Assembly: GCA_030549495.1 (NCBI GenBank) | Contig: JAUIRK010000293.1 | Location: 1-64,000, forward strand | Direction: 5' to 3' | Length of the DNA stretch: 64,000 nt | Source: Nectonema munidae | Taxonomy: Eukaryota > Nematomorpha > Nectonematoida > Nectonematidae | In this document: piece after piece, positions 33,145 to 44,410 of the stretch | Position numbering within the stretch: position 1 is the first letter of the stretch | Layout of the letters: every line of letters starts with the position of its first letter | Notes under the pieces: generated by a model | Database searches by the model: none | Told to the model about the DNA's origin: nothing | Seen by the model: the letters and a program-made list of their open reading frames with translations, nothing else | Made by a program: the position numbers and the translations under genes

Positions 33145-34580
33145 AAAAAAGATTTTTGTGGCTTAAGTCTTTAATATAACTTTTTTCATTCATTCTTCGC
33201 CAAACTCCGTTATGTGGCATTTAGGCTGACAACCTTTGTTTTTAGGTCTGTGATGAAAATATTTCTTTTTTTTGCCTAAGTTTTTTTTCAAGTGATGGAT
33301 AAAATTTATTTTGGTTATAATTTGAGTCTGAAACATCAGTTTTTAATCATTCATTTCTTTAAAAAACCTAATAAGAACATTGTTGTCAGACCCAAGCATT
33401 TGCGTATGATAGAAATTGTATGGTATTTTATTCTGCTTGTTGAGTTATATCAAAATCGCATTTTAAAGAATAAATTAAAAAAATTAAAAAAAAAAGAATA
33501 ACCTTAAAAAAGAATTTCCATTGTTTTCCAAGGAAAGCTTAAAAACCTTTGGATATGATGTGAAAAACAGATTGACTATGGCGCAATAATTTTGTTTTTT
33601 ATTTATTTTTTGAGCCCGATCATGAGTTTGGAGACATCATTATCAGAGTCAGAGATGATGTTAGGCACCTGAGTACTCACAGTTTCAGTAGAACCAGACC
33701 CTAGCTTTGGAGCTAATCAAATACCACGACCAGTTCTTTCCGCTAATCATTGGCATTGGGAACAACGCGTGATTAAACGCACAAAATTGAAACCTGTGAT
33801 TTTTTTCGCATATATGCAAAAATTGGTGCTATTTGTTGTACACAGCAAAGAATTGAAATAGATATTTTAAAGTCAGTTGAGCGTTTTTTTTTTATAGGGA
33901 AACGCTCTATTAAATAAGGGATTGCTTCAAACTCAGTTTTTTTCTCTGCAGCGCTCTTTACCAAACGGCAAGAAAATTCTCACTCCTTTATACTTTTCCA
34001 ATTTTCATTATATTTTTTCTATTGGAAACAAATATTTTCTTCCATTTGCATTATCTTCCAAATATCCGTTTCGTAAATGTCTCTTGGGCAGATTTCTGTT
34101 CAGCGAAACCACGAGTCACGGTTTATTTTGGTGTGGGCTGCGAAGAAAGCTTAGCGAAAACACTTGCCGCTATTCATTACCTGCCCCTTTATTCAATCAA
34201 ATTTCAATTTAAGACATAATATACATTTTTTGAAAATAGAACCATAAAATAAGTGGCTGCCTTCATCTAATGTCACAACTGTTTTTTGATTGACTTGACA
34301 AAATGTTTATAAAATTTAGATATATCTATGTTTTTAATTTGTTTCATGATCATTACTGATATTATTGTATTTCATGCACAACATTATGAAGCATTGAAAA
34401 TTTACGCTCACCCATCTTATATACTTCACATATAAAATAGCGATCTAATTTGTTCCTTTATCGTGTGTGAATGATCATCTGTGTCCATAATGATTTGTCA
34501 CTACGACTTTCCATCATTTTTGAAACTATTTCTCCATGCCTATCAAGACATTTGCATTTTATCACATTTGTGTATTTTAG
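33145..34580 (+). other. Putative intron; no other supported gene
   Basis: AT-rich. A plus-strand open frame at 34022-34219 reads NVSWADFCSAKPRVTVYFGV; it looks somewhat protein-like but I cannot assign it, and it lacks flanking splice signals I trust. A minus-strand frame at 33773-33964 is also unassigned. Confidence 0.3.
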
Positions 34581-34651
34581 TGATATTCTTGACTTTTACA
34601 AAGAGACTCTGGGCTTTGAAGTTGCTGAAAAGGATAAAGATATGTACGAAG
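34581..34651 (+). CDS. Putative short coding exon of the 22951-36982 gene
   Basis: 71 bases between the acceptor TGTATTTTAG (ends 34580) and the donor GAAG|GTATTC (34652), encoding DILDFYKETLGFEVAEKDKD then MYE. The phases (1 base at each end) agree with both neighbours. The 'DFYKETLGFEV' segment could be the linker into the RWD domain of a Spc24/Spc25-type kinetochore subunit. A similar string is also common in glyoxalase-fold proteins, so the assignment is open. Confidence 0.45.
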
Positions 34652-34781
34652 GTATTCTATTTACTCGTTTAGAGATCTTCTTTGAAGTCAACGTTTTTGC
34701 GTGAACTGACTCGATTCGCTAAAATAATTCAACCATTCAATATTCGTTTGAAGATGAGGGAATTGCAACATGCTTTTAAAA

Positions 34782-35183
34782 CAGAGGCCGGGAACCTTTT
34801 TGACTAAAAGAGCCCAAAAAACACATATTTTAAAATCTAATCTTCTAAGAGCCATATGTATATATTTTTAAATACTGATTACAATTAAATGGAAAAAGAA
34901 GACCAACAATTTTATAGTATAATAAGACTCTGAATTTATTTTAAACAACATTGTTTTATCGAAGTTATTTATTAATAAGCAAAGTCTGCATCATCATCAG
35001 CTTTATTTGTGTCGTCGTGATTCGTAATGATGACAAAATTAAGAGAGTGTAGAATTGGCAAGAAGGATATGAATTATCGCAATACCTCCCTTTATCCTGA
35101 AGGCCACCTAATTTATCTGAGAGCCAGATGCAGTCATCAAAAGAGCCATGTCTGGCTCGCGAGCCCTAGGTTCCCGACCCCTC
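34782..35183. mobile_element. hAT-type MITE, second copy of the 23243-23576 family
   Basis: The left end CAGAGGCCGGGAACCTTTTT and right end AGGTTCCCGACCCCTC form the inverted repeat. TTTTAAAA flanks both sides (34774-34781 and 35184-35191). The interior matches 23243-23576 in reverse orientation over most of its length (for example GTCGTCGTGATTCGTAATGA), plus about 70 extra bases. Confidence 0.85.
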
Positions 35184-36094
35184 TTTTAAAAGGTCTAAAA
35201 TAGCGTTGCAGTTGAGTTCTATTCAGAGATATATCTTCTTTCAAAGAAATCTTCTAAATAAGACAGTTGATTCAAAACAATGAGTTGTTCACTTTGGTTA
35301 GATATCACCACTATTACGACTGTGTATGTTATCATATCATATCATATCAGAAACAGTATCAGTATTTACAATAACATATACATGCCATGTCACTAACTAA
35401 GGGAGGATCAAATGCATATTTTTTGTGTGTCAAATACAGACAGAATTAATTTTGTTTGCTATTCCAAAAATACGAATACAAAAACTCTTATTTCTGGATC
35501 TAAGAATACGAATAAAATTACTATTTAAATATCGCAAAAAATCAACAGATACTTCTTTCACACAAGTTTACACCTTACGCATCTTCAATTGTATAAATGA
35601 TAAGAGATGCTTAAAAAGACTAGCTAAAGAGTTAAGAATGAGTTTGAGAAAAACGATGAAGTAAAAAAATTACCAAACAATCCATAGAAGAGAAGTTAAA
35701 GAGAATGGGGAAATGGAAGATGAAAAAAGACTTTTGATTTGACCCCGCAAAACAAAAATCAGTGTAGTGCGTATCTCTAATATTTGATCTAATAGATACT
35801 TGTCATAGCCTCCTAAATCATTTCATCTATCAGGAATAGGGGCGTTTCCGACATTCCTAAATCATTTCTCCCACCTGACAAGCGTTGGATCAAGTGGTGA
35901 TTTTTTATTATACAAATAGATTTATTTCTGAATCTTAAAATAGAAGTTTTTGATGCACGCGTATCACTTAATACACAACATCACTTAAAATTGGACACCG
36001 CACCATCATCTTACATAAAAAATATATTATTCATACCTATGCTATATAAGTCATGGTAATGTGTTTTATCGTCACAAGTTCTTTTTTAAGATTG

Positions 36095-36720
36095 TAGCCC
36101 ACCCAGGGCTTTGGAGTCGAAGTCATCAGGGCCGGGTTGTCTTTTTGCAACTCATAGAAACAGGCTGAAAAATTTAATAAAATTAAAGAACGAGCTTTTT
36201 TTATTATACACATAGGAACAACGCTTAGTTTATGATTAGAAAGTTTTTGGAACATTTTTTTGAACCAAATACATTTGAAATATGAATTTAGGATAAAATT
36301 ATTTTTGAATGTTATTGTTTTGGCTTAGATAAAATCTTTTTAAAGACAATGTAAGAAGACTAGCCTACAAATACAAATCAATAAAACATTTTAATTTGAA
36401 AAAAAGAGATCAAACTTTTTAAGATTCAGGCCATTCTATTTCAATGAGTATCCAAGATTGATATCCATAAACGATCTTGAAATGTGGTACATGTGCAATT
36501 AAACTAACTAGTGAGTCAGTAATTTATAACTGATCTTTCTAAAGCAATTTTACATAATTTCAAGCTGAAGGTTTATAAATTATAATATTTGAAACAGAAA
36601 GATTGTACATTATATTGAAACAGAAAGATTGTTAAAAAAATTGTACATGCATGGAGTTGTAGTCGCATAAAAAAGAGCCGGAGTCGGTGTCACAAAATAT
36701 TTTTCCGGCTTCACAACCCT
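36095..36720. repeat. GGAGTCGG repeat family, copy 2
   Basis: The left edge is CCAGGGCTTTGGAGTCGAAG (about 36101-36120). The right edge, read inward, is CAAGGGTTGTGAAGCCGG (about 36704-36721). The interior TTTTTGCAACTCATAGAAAC and the following 120 bases match copy 1 (11990-12140). The inverted ends beginning CA(A/G)GG(G/C)TTGTG suggest a hAT-type non-autonomous element. The region between this repeat and 35200 holds AT-rich sequence with no supported gene. Confidence 0.55.
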
Positions 36721-36828
36721 TGTTGCCCAAACAAATAAAAGTGTGGTTAACTCAAACGCAACTAAGAGAGATCTCTAAATGCCTTTTTTTTACCCTGCAA
36801 CTGATACATCATACTTACTTTTTTCTAG

Positions 36829-36953
36829 TGAAGTGGCATCATCAGACGTTCACGCTTAACACTGGAGACTTCGATACTGCCAAAAGTCTAAATCTTTTTG
36901 TGCTGAATTGCATCAATAGTGTTTCCATCCAAAATATCTCTTCACCATCCTAA
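36829..36953 (+). CDS. Putative last coding exon of the 22951-36982 gene
   Basis: Opens after the acceptor CTTACTTTTTTCTAG (ends 36828), in the phase left by the exon at 34581-34651. It reads KWHHQTFTLNTGDFDTAKSL then NLFVLNCINSVSIQNISSPS before TAA at 36951. AATAAA follows at 36977-36982. The whole predicted protein is about 172 residues. The C-terminal strand-helix look (FTLNTGDFDTAKSLNLFVLN) is compatible with the RWD domain of Spc24 or Spc25, but the resemblance is slight. An intermediate exon may be missing. Confidence 0.45.
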
Positions 36954-36976
36954 TATTGTATAAATGATATCTTTTC

Positions 36977-36982
36977 AATAAA
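36977..36982 (+). terminator. Polyadenylation signal AATAAA
   Basis: Canonical AATAAA 24 bases after the stop codon of the putative last exon at 36829-36953, followed by AT-rich sequence. Confidence 0.5.
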
Positions 36983-37224
36983 ATTTAAAAAAACTAACCA
37001 ACTTTTTTCTTCCCCATATATACTTATATGAAAATGGAAACTAAATTGAAATTAAATAAAAATGTTTTTTTTTATCAAAAAACATTTGTAATGAAGATGA
37101 ACAAATTATTCATCATCGGATGTAAAAGTAATGGCCATAATTAATGACCATTTAGAACCAATTTTAAGCGGCAGACCGTATTAAAGTCTATCTAAGGTTT
37201 AGCGGGCCACAATAGAGACCGGTT

Positions 37225-37400
37225 TTTTATTGCAAATACCTGTCTCTATACAAAGAGGTTTTCAATGATCACGCATATTTACCAATTTGCTAGCATCTAT
37301 AAACTTCAAATGACAACTGCCTAATGCGACAGATACAATCACCAATAGGCCTCGAACAACCCGAGCATATATTTCTCTGGGACCAATTATTATCGGCGTT
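37225..37400 (-). repeat. Dispersed repeat shared with 14407-14530
   Basis: Read on the minus strand it contains CTATTGGTGATTGTATCTGT and, further on, CAAATTGGTAAATATGCGTG and CATTGAAAACCTC, paralleling 14430-14525. Downstream, TAGAGAC and GTCTCTA can pair as a 7-bp stem around an AGGTATTTGCAATAAAAAAC loop, so a structured transcript is possible. Identity unknown. Confidence 0.5.
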
Positions 37401-37720
37401 GGCAGGTATTTCTGTTTTGTTGTGTTGATAAATAAAGCAGTGAAAAGCCGTAAAAACTACATATAATTTTTTAATTACCCGCAGTTATTTAGAATGCTTT
37501 TTAACATTCTTTTTTAATTAAACTTTGCAAAACTTTCAAGTTTGAGACGAAGCTTTGTTTTGAAAACTAGACCTTTAAATAATTTTTAAAATGGCGCGAA
37601 GGCTACATAAAAAGTGTTGACTCAGAAAAAAAAGTGTTTAGCATCTATGTCTTGGCAGAGCTAGTAGATTCCTTTAAATCCTCATTGTTCTACTTTACAA
37701 TAGCTATGAATTCTGATCGT

Positions 37721-37870
37721 ACCATGAATAATAAGCATTAAACGCTAGGTCGATAAGAGGCTATCAAAAATAGCTTCTGGTGCTATTCATAGTGGTTCCT
37801 ACACCATGAATAATAAGCATTAAACGCTAGGTCTATAAATAAGCTATCAAACGCTAAGTCTATAAAATAC
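37721..37870 (+). repeat. Tandem duplication, 82-bp period
   Basis: ACCATGAATAATAAGCATTA with the following AACGCTAGGTC occurs at 37721 and 37803. A shorter degenerate piece (AACGCTAAGTCTATAAA) follows. Confidence 0.75.
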
Positions 37871-39309
37871 TATGATATTGCTTCAGTAAAAAAACTTTAT
37901 GTATTAGTGGGTTTAATCCATTAAGTTAATGCTATTCCAAGTGATTACTGTTATTTTCGTACAAAAATGGTATGATAATCCAACAAATTAATCATGATCA
38001 TCAGAAGTAGAAGGACTAGATTATTTACTTTCAATAATGACCAATATCAAATACTTTGACACAATTTATTGTTTAATTACAATATTTTCTTACGTTTCTC
38101 TAAAACAGACATTGGTCATTACCTGGTTAGATTATTTTCTACAAGATTAATTTAAATAAAAAACAATTTTTAGTGAACTATCAAAATTAAGGGTCACCTG
38201 GAAGTCTACGCATTTTTTACTCTGAAACTAAATTTATTTTTTTGTAAGGGATGTTTCTTTTAAATAATGTCGCCTAACAGGGCGATAGTGTCTTCTATGG
38301 GGGCGTTGAATAGAAAAAGTTTGAGAAACACTGCAAAAGCCTAAGCGCATTTTGACATCAAAGGATTTACAAGCTCCTTTCCATGACTTCAATGAATTTT
38401 GAAGAAAGACCTTACCCAATTAGAATTTATTCCACACCCAATTACTAAGGCATTTTAAAAACAGAAACATCAATCATGTATAAAACGACCATAGGCCATA
38501 GAATCAACAAATTTTAAATGTGAACATGGACAGATTGTAGTTATACAGGTCTTCAATCATAATTTTTTTGAAGGTGAAAAATATAAGGGGCTTATTGTAA
38601 AAAGTGAGCTTTTGGTGTCCTCAGAATGCTCTTCAATAATTAATGCGAGAAAGGAAAAATGCATTGTACAATAAAGATTTTGTGATAAGCGGTAGAACAC
38701 ATTTGAAATGCTAATCTTTCCTAAGTTTTTTGAAAGAGTCGACTTAAAATGAGAAATATGTCAATTCAACTTATTGTCCATGACAACTTCTAAAAGTTTA
38801 AAAGATTCAACAAGTTCTAATGAAAAATGGGAAAAATTTTAATTCTTGGGTAAACTGCCCAAGGACATAGCTTTCGCTTTAGAAATATTTATGGTCATGT
38901 CATCATCTTTACACCAATCAAAAATTGAAACGATTTCTCTATTAAAGTGGCGAACATCAGTTGGATTGTTACACAGAGAATAAGGTAAAAATAAGGTTTC
39001 GTATGTGCATAATTTGATATTAATTATTAAAGACTTGGTTTATCTTTCTATTTTAAAAGTAAGGGGAGCCAACGATATATTTAAAAAGAATAAATATTTT
39101 TTGATTTGAACATTTTTCGATTCTTTGATTATTCGACAAATATAATATTTAAAATCGTGCAAATTGCAAAGTATAGGTAATAACTTTTGTAACATCGTAT
39201 GAGGTAGCAAAATATGAACAGAAAGTTTGATATTTTTGATTTTTTAAAGAATATTTTTCGATTCTTTGATTAAAGAATTTTATTTTGATTATTTGATAAA
39301 ATATATTAT

Positions 39310-39670
39310 ATAGGTTGGAGATGAATTATCGCGGTATACAGGTTGGAGATGAACCAACGTAGTATACAAATGTATATAGGTAATAACTTATTTGGCATCG
39401 TCTCCCCGAATGAGGTATATCAAATCTTACATCTAGCAGAATGTGAACAGAAAGTTGAACATTGTCTCCCTAGTTATTTGTACATGGAATAGAAACCATC
39501 GTAGTATAAAGGTTGAAGATGAATCATCGTAGTATACAGGTTAGAGATGAATCATCGTAGTATACCGGTTGGAGATGAATCATTGTAGTATATAGTTTGG
39601 AGATGAATCATCGTAGAATACAGGTTGGAGAAGAATCATCGTAATATACGGGTTGGAGATAACACGCAAG
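39310..39670 (+). repeat. 28-bp minisatellite
   Basis: Imperfect tandem units of AGGTTGGAGATGAATCATCG plus TAGTATAC (28 bases). The best run is at about 39508-39660. Two further units lie near 39313-39370, separated by about 120 bases of non-repeat sequence. Confidence 0.85.
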
Positions 39671-39700
39671 TTGTCTACCCGCGTTCAACCGTACAGGTTA

Positions 39701-39860
39701 TGAGAATATATCATTACATATTAGAGAAGAGTTTTCTAAACTCTTTATACTGAAAAAATATTTCTTCAATATACAAATAAATTTAGATGAGAATATATCA
39801 TTACATATTAGAGAAGAGTTTTCTAAACTCTTTATACTGAAAAAATATTTCTTCAAATAT
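39701..39860 (+). repeat. 87-bp direct tandem duplication
   Basis: TGAGAATATATCATTACATA and the following 50 bases, through ATATTTCTTCAA, occur at 39701 and again at 39788 almost without change. The 23-base join includes ATACAAATAAATTTAGA, which also appears at 40852-40868. The minus-strand open frame here is a by-product of the duplication. Confidence 0.85.
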
Positions 39861-39971
39861 ATTACTGAGCTAGAAGGTTGATGCAATCAAAATTACAAAC
39901 AAGATAGTCCTGAAGTTTGAACGAAGAGTGGGTGTGTGAGTGTGATAGTCAGGGGTTCGATTCGAGAGAAA

Positions 39972-39987
39972 GGGGGGGGGGGGGGGG
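39972..39987 (+). repeat. Poly-G tract (16 G)
   Basis: A run of 16 G preceded by GGGGTTCGATTCGAGAG, which resembles a tRNA B-box. It may be the remains of a SINE head. Confidence 0.8.
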
Positions 39988-40014
39988 TGTGATTTCAATA
40001 TTTTTCTCAATTAT

Positions 40015-40064
40015 ATGTCTTTTTTATAGTATTTATTAGATGTCTTTTTTATAGTATTTATTAG
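40015..40064 (+). repeat. 25-bp direct repeat, two units
   Basis: ATGTCTTTTTTATAGTATTT plus ATTAG occurs twice back to back without change. Confidence 0.9.
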
Positions 40065-40904
40065 ACTTGATTATCTTCTGAGTGGACTTTCTATATTACC
40101 GTGGAATGAATACTTAAAATATCCACATTTGTATAGCCCATGGATTTTTGAGCTAGACGAATATTTTTTATTGTCCAAAACTGTATATGAACTCTAATTC
40201 AAGGCCTAAAATTTTTATCCCTCTTAATTACTGTAACCAAGCCCGTCGATAGGGGGTAAGGGAGCTAGTTCCGCTGTTCACTCAGTGATCCCTTCTCGAT
40301 CCCCTTTGAATTTCTTCGGGGCACTCAAATTTCAGTTTGAAAACCACTGAATAGAAGATTGATGCAATCGGAATTACAAACAAGGTAATTTGACTTCATA
40401 AAATCGTGCAGTTATCGTACGATTGAGAGCTTACAATGCAAGTATAATCTCGAGTAATAATTGTGGTGTGTTCATTATAAAAAAAAATTAAAAAGTAAAT
40501 TTTTCCCATTTTTTACAGAAGAGTTTCCTAAAACTTCATACAGAAATATTATTTCTTCAATTTTTCGAATCAAAGTGTAAATCAAACCCGCACTTAAATT
40601 TTGGATGATTAATTCAAAAGAAGTAAAAAACTAATGTTAATTTATAAAAAACCGAAAACTAAAATGATTTTATAAAAATCTAAAAATAAATAATGGACTA
40701 CGATTATCCAACAAAACTTGTACATTCGATCTACATTTTTCACTTCAAAAATAATTTTAAATTTATTAGAAAAACATTATACTGACCAATAAAAAAAACG
40801 AAGGTTAATTTATAAAAAAAATGGAAAAACTAATACTATTTTATAAAAATATACAAATAAATTTAGATTCTGAGAGTAGAGTCGCTTTGCAATATAAGGA
40901 ATGT

Positions 40905-41005
40905 GATTTATATGATAGATTGTAATATATGTGGAGCTATTTATATAGGTGAAACATATAGGCCAATTATATTTAGATTACGTGAACACATAAGTGATGT
41001 TTGAA
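40905..41005 (+). mobile_element. Penelope-like GIY-YIG endonuclease fragment
   Basis: The open frame reads NVIYMIDCNICGAIYIGETY then RPIIFRLREHISDV. The CxxC pair, the (A)IYIGET core and the R...R..EH spacing are the GIY-YIG endonuclease signature of Penelope-like elements. Only this short piece is present. It abuts the truncated end of an unrelated element (41030-42300). Confidence 0.7.
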
Positions 41006-41029
41006 CATATATAACTAAAGCATTGCCCA

Positions 41030-42330
41030 TTGTGATCAAGAGCTTTTACAAACTGTTTCATCACCCCCAAGTTTTATGTGTAGAGGAGGAAACACAATTC
41101 TATTTCTGTCAAGTCGAGGTTTATTGGTCACATTTTTATCTCCTGGTGTTAAACACTGTCTAATTGGCCAATCTTTTTTCTTCCCATGTTCTTCAGTAGC
41201 TCTACTGTCCCAGTAGCATGGAATACAAGGATATTTTGTGTATCCTCCTTGCTGGCCAAGAAGAAAGTTAATCAAGTTGAGATCAACACATATCAACCAA
41301 CCATGAACTATGGATAAAAAGCCTCCAATCTTTTGAATCATATGCCGGTAGTCCCATAGAGTAGTAGTAGCTCTTTTACATCGGTACTATAAACAAGCTG
41401 GTCATCTGAATGAAAGTACATACGCAGTTCTTTTACCCTGTTGCGATAAAACTAGACACTTGTACCAGGTACTAGCAGTCTTGAAGCCGACAATTCAGCA
41501 GACTTTTTTAACAGATATAGATCCATAACCAGATCATTTAACTCAGAATGGGTAAATAGAGAAGCTTTTTCCCGGTCTGCATCATATGTTTGAAGAATAT
41601 CTGTCAGTTCCTCTTCAAAAGAGGAAGTTGAACTGAGATCTGTGTCGTAAATCTTTTGAAGCTTAATGAATTTACGCACAGGTATTTCTTCACTGTGTGG
41701 AACAGGCCGAATGGCTGAAGGAATACTTGGGTATTGCAAATGCTGTTTGTTTTTCTTATTAAAACCTTTTACTTTGACAAGGCGGAAATAACAGTTATCC
41801 AAGTGATTAGTGGGTTGTCTCCAAACCATGGGCACACCAAACTTTAGTTTAACTTTGCTTCCTTGAGACCATGACCGTAAAGTTTCTAGACAAGACTTGC
41901 ACACTTTATGAGGAGCCTAACTTTTATCTTGGTCTCCAAGTGGTACTTTAAAGTATGCCAGATACACACTCTTATGAAAGTTCGTGATGTTGCGCTTTGA
42001 GTCTTCAAATTAGTTTCCACAGATATAGCAAAATATATCTCGATCATTTGAGCACTTTCCTAGCGATGTTGTGGCCATCATTAAATCATAAATTAGCAAG
42101 AATTATTAGTACAATCTGTAAAAAGAAAAAACTTGTATATTTCAATATATATTCAAAAATTCATATGGAAAAAATTTATATTATCATGGCTTAAATACAC
42201 CATTACTTAACACATTTAGAAGTCAAAACTTTAAGATTTAAGAAAAAGGGTGCACCTATAGCACAAAAACGTGATGTGATAGAACAAATCTAAACAGTTA
42301 AATTGTCTAAAACAGTTCTTAGTCCATGCC
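41030..42330 (-). mobile_element. Uncharacterised DNA transposon family, copy 2 (truncated)
   Basis: Minus-strand coding pieces from about 42077 (starting MATTSLGKC, then IFCYICG) to 41036 match copy 1 in order: GDQDKS and APHKVCKSCLETLRSW, FGVPMVWRQPTNHLDNCYF, FTHSELNDLVMDLYLLKKSA, ICVDLNLINFLLGQQGGYTK, YPCIPCYWDSR, RNRIVFPPLHIKLGG. Here the Cys missing from copy 1 is present (KVCKSC). Homology stops at about 41030, so the 3' third, including the GERFHQ region, is lost. The 5' flank near 42290 (TTTGTTCTATCACATCACGT read on the minus strand) resembles the inner terminal region of copy 1. Several breaks. Confidence 0.75.
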
Positions 42331-42479
42331 AGAAAATTTTTTTTGTAGATCTGTGAATAGTTAATTATACTCCTCAATCCTCATCACCTTACTTTTATGA
42401 CCTTCTTTAGCTCTTGTTTCCGATGTTGATCGAATTTGCTTCTAGAAAGGGAAATTTTATAGTGTGTATTTTCATTATG

Positions 42480-42533
42480 TATAGTTTCAGCCTCTTTGAG
42501 CCCCCCCCCCCCCTCTCATTTTGGTTAGCGCGG
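42480..42533. repeat. Right end of a hAT-like MITE (poly-C, GCGCGGGCCCTG)
   Basis: A 12-C tract followed by GTTAGCGCGGGCCCTG. The terminus, read inward as CAGGGCCCGCGCTAAC, matches that of the complete element at 45682-45996. No left end is visible, so this copy is truncated. Confidence 0.5.
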
Positions 42534-42539
42534 GCCCTG

Positions 42540-44400
42540 TTGATAGCTGTGGTTAATTAAAAGTTATTGATCGATTAAGTTGACTTTTTATAGCATAAGA
42601 TTACCATAACAAAAAGGCTTTAAATTGAACGTTGGCCAGTTTCGGCCTTAAGTTACAAAATATGCACTCCCGGCTATAAATATTGTTTACAGATGTAAGT
42701 TTATCTGCATTTTTCGTTATCAATATAATTTTGTTTCAATTATTATTTATTTATTAGAGTTATTTCATGCAAGATGCTTTCTCGACTTTTGAATATCCTG
42801 CAAAACAAAGATAAAACACCGCATGTACATTTAAATTGCTATAGAAATATCTTATATCGATTATTTTATATATAATATTTCTCCTTTATCATGTTTTTTT
42901 TGCAAATAAATCTTCTTTTTCTTATTTCATGGAAGTGATATCCGTAATGATGTTTGATATCACGAATATACGATCACTATACAACCATATAGTAGAAAGT
43001 ACATTCAGGGCTTGTCCGTGATAAAAGGGGAAACTAGACAATCATCGCAGTCACATGATTTCTTCTAATAATATTAAATAAAATGTGTAAAATTTATTGT
43101 TTTTAAATGTTCGCTGTTAGATCCTCTTTAAAATCTTAGCTTCGCTTCAGCCGATTGCCAAGCGGGTTTGTTATTGGACCAGTGGTCTTGAGTTAGATTG
43201 CAGATTGTCACATCATTATATGCAAGGTCCTCCTTGTTTTATTGACAAACGTTGAGGCGCAAGAAAATTTTTACGAGCTGTTTTAAGTAACTTTTTTCCC
43301 ATTATTCCGCTTTTATTGAATTTTTTTAGCAGAAAATCCATTTTCATTTTATTACTATCACTCAAAACTTTTATTTTAACATAAGATACAAACGGAAAAT
43401 TTAGAGATAAAATAAAATGATAAAAAAAAATTTTGATAAAAAAAATTTCAGGGCGGCTTGTCCCCTAGTATGGATGGATGGCTTGAATCCGGGTCTATAT
43501 TATTCCCCTAGAAGATTGCTTGAATTCGGCAATAAATTAATGAATAAAAATAAGATTCAGACAATTTAACGCAAATTTTATCATTTACAACTTTGAAAAA
43601 TTGGCGTAAATTCAAAAAGTAAAAAAGTGCACTTCTTTGAAATATTCCAGTGAAATCATGATAACACACACTCTCGTAGTTGAGAAACTCAAAGATATTT
43701 ACACCAGTATTCCCAAAAATAAGCACTATATAAATAGATAAATGTAGATTTATAAAAATATGCGCTTATCTGAGAAGTTTATAATATACACCCTTATTAA
43801 CATAATTTATTAGCAAAAAAGTGGGTATAACTAAAAACTGCCGTGCAAAAGCTTTCGCCCACCACTGAGAAATAAATCCTTAAAAAAATCATCATATATT
43901 TCATGATTTAAGTATTTTCGAAGTTACGTTCATTCTACCTCATTCCTTTTCGTCTTATAACATATTTGCATCCATAAAAACAAATCTCAATCTTGTTTCG
44001 TCTCTGAAAATAGCTCTTAGCCTATCAGAATACCCTAAATTTCTTTCTCTTTTGTCCTCAATAATCTTTTTTTAATTGAACGTTTGTCAAAGCTGTTTTC
44101 TTAGCTGCTGTACAACTTTTCAATTTTTTTTTATATATTTTGAAATATTTCATGATTAATTAATTTTATACATTACCTGTCTTGCAGAAAACATTGGGAC
44201 TTATTAGGAGGTTCTTAATATTTTTTGTACATTTTTTTAAATCTATTTTTGAGAAATACCGGTTTTTGCCATATTTGCAATAATAATTCATGTACTTTTA
44301 AATTTGAATTAAATTTTAAGATATATTACTTCTAGATAATCTAAACAATTTTGCTATAGCTCTGACTTCTATATATTAACAGGGATGCGACTTTAGTTCT
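42540..44400. other. Intergenic AT-rich stretch
   Basis: No supported gene. A weak tRNA-like segment near 43150-43210 (GATTGCCAAGCGGG; CTTGAGTTAGATTGCAG) may be an eroded SINE. Confidence 0.3.
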
Positions 44401-44410
44401 TAATCTAGGG

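Larger units (their letters stand above)
37000..39300. other. Intergenic stretch, repeats only
   Basis: Contains the repeat at 37225-37400, an 82-bp tandem unit (37721-37870) and the right end of a hAT-like element near 38310-38335 (AAAGTTTGAGAAACACTG). No protein-coding signal that I can support. Confidence 0.4.

Noticed and set aside
34022-34219. A 65-residue plus frame (NVSWADFCSAKPRVTVYFGV).
   Set aside because: It looks mildly protein-like but has no convincing splice signals, homology or neighbours.
34581-34704. A glyoxalase-fold protein (FYKETLGFEV).
   Set aside because: The string is short and generic, no metal-binding residues or paired beta-alpha units are seen, and the phase-matched neighbours are coiled-coil. 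Left open in the exon entry.
38220-38335. A complete hAT element ending AAAGTTTGAGAAACACTG.
   Set aside because: The left terminus is missing, so the boundaries cannot be supported.
39698-39886. A 62-residue minus frame with an internal repeat.
   Set aside because: The apparent protein repeat is simply the 87-bp DNA duplication.
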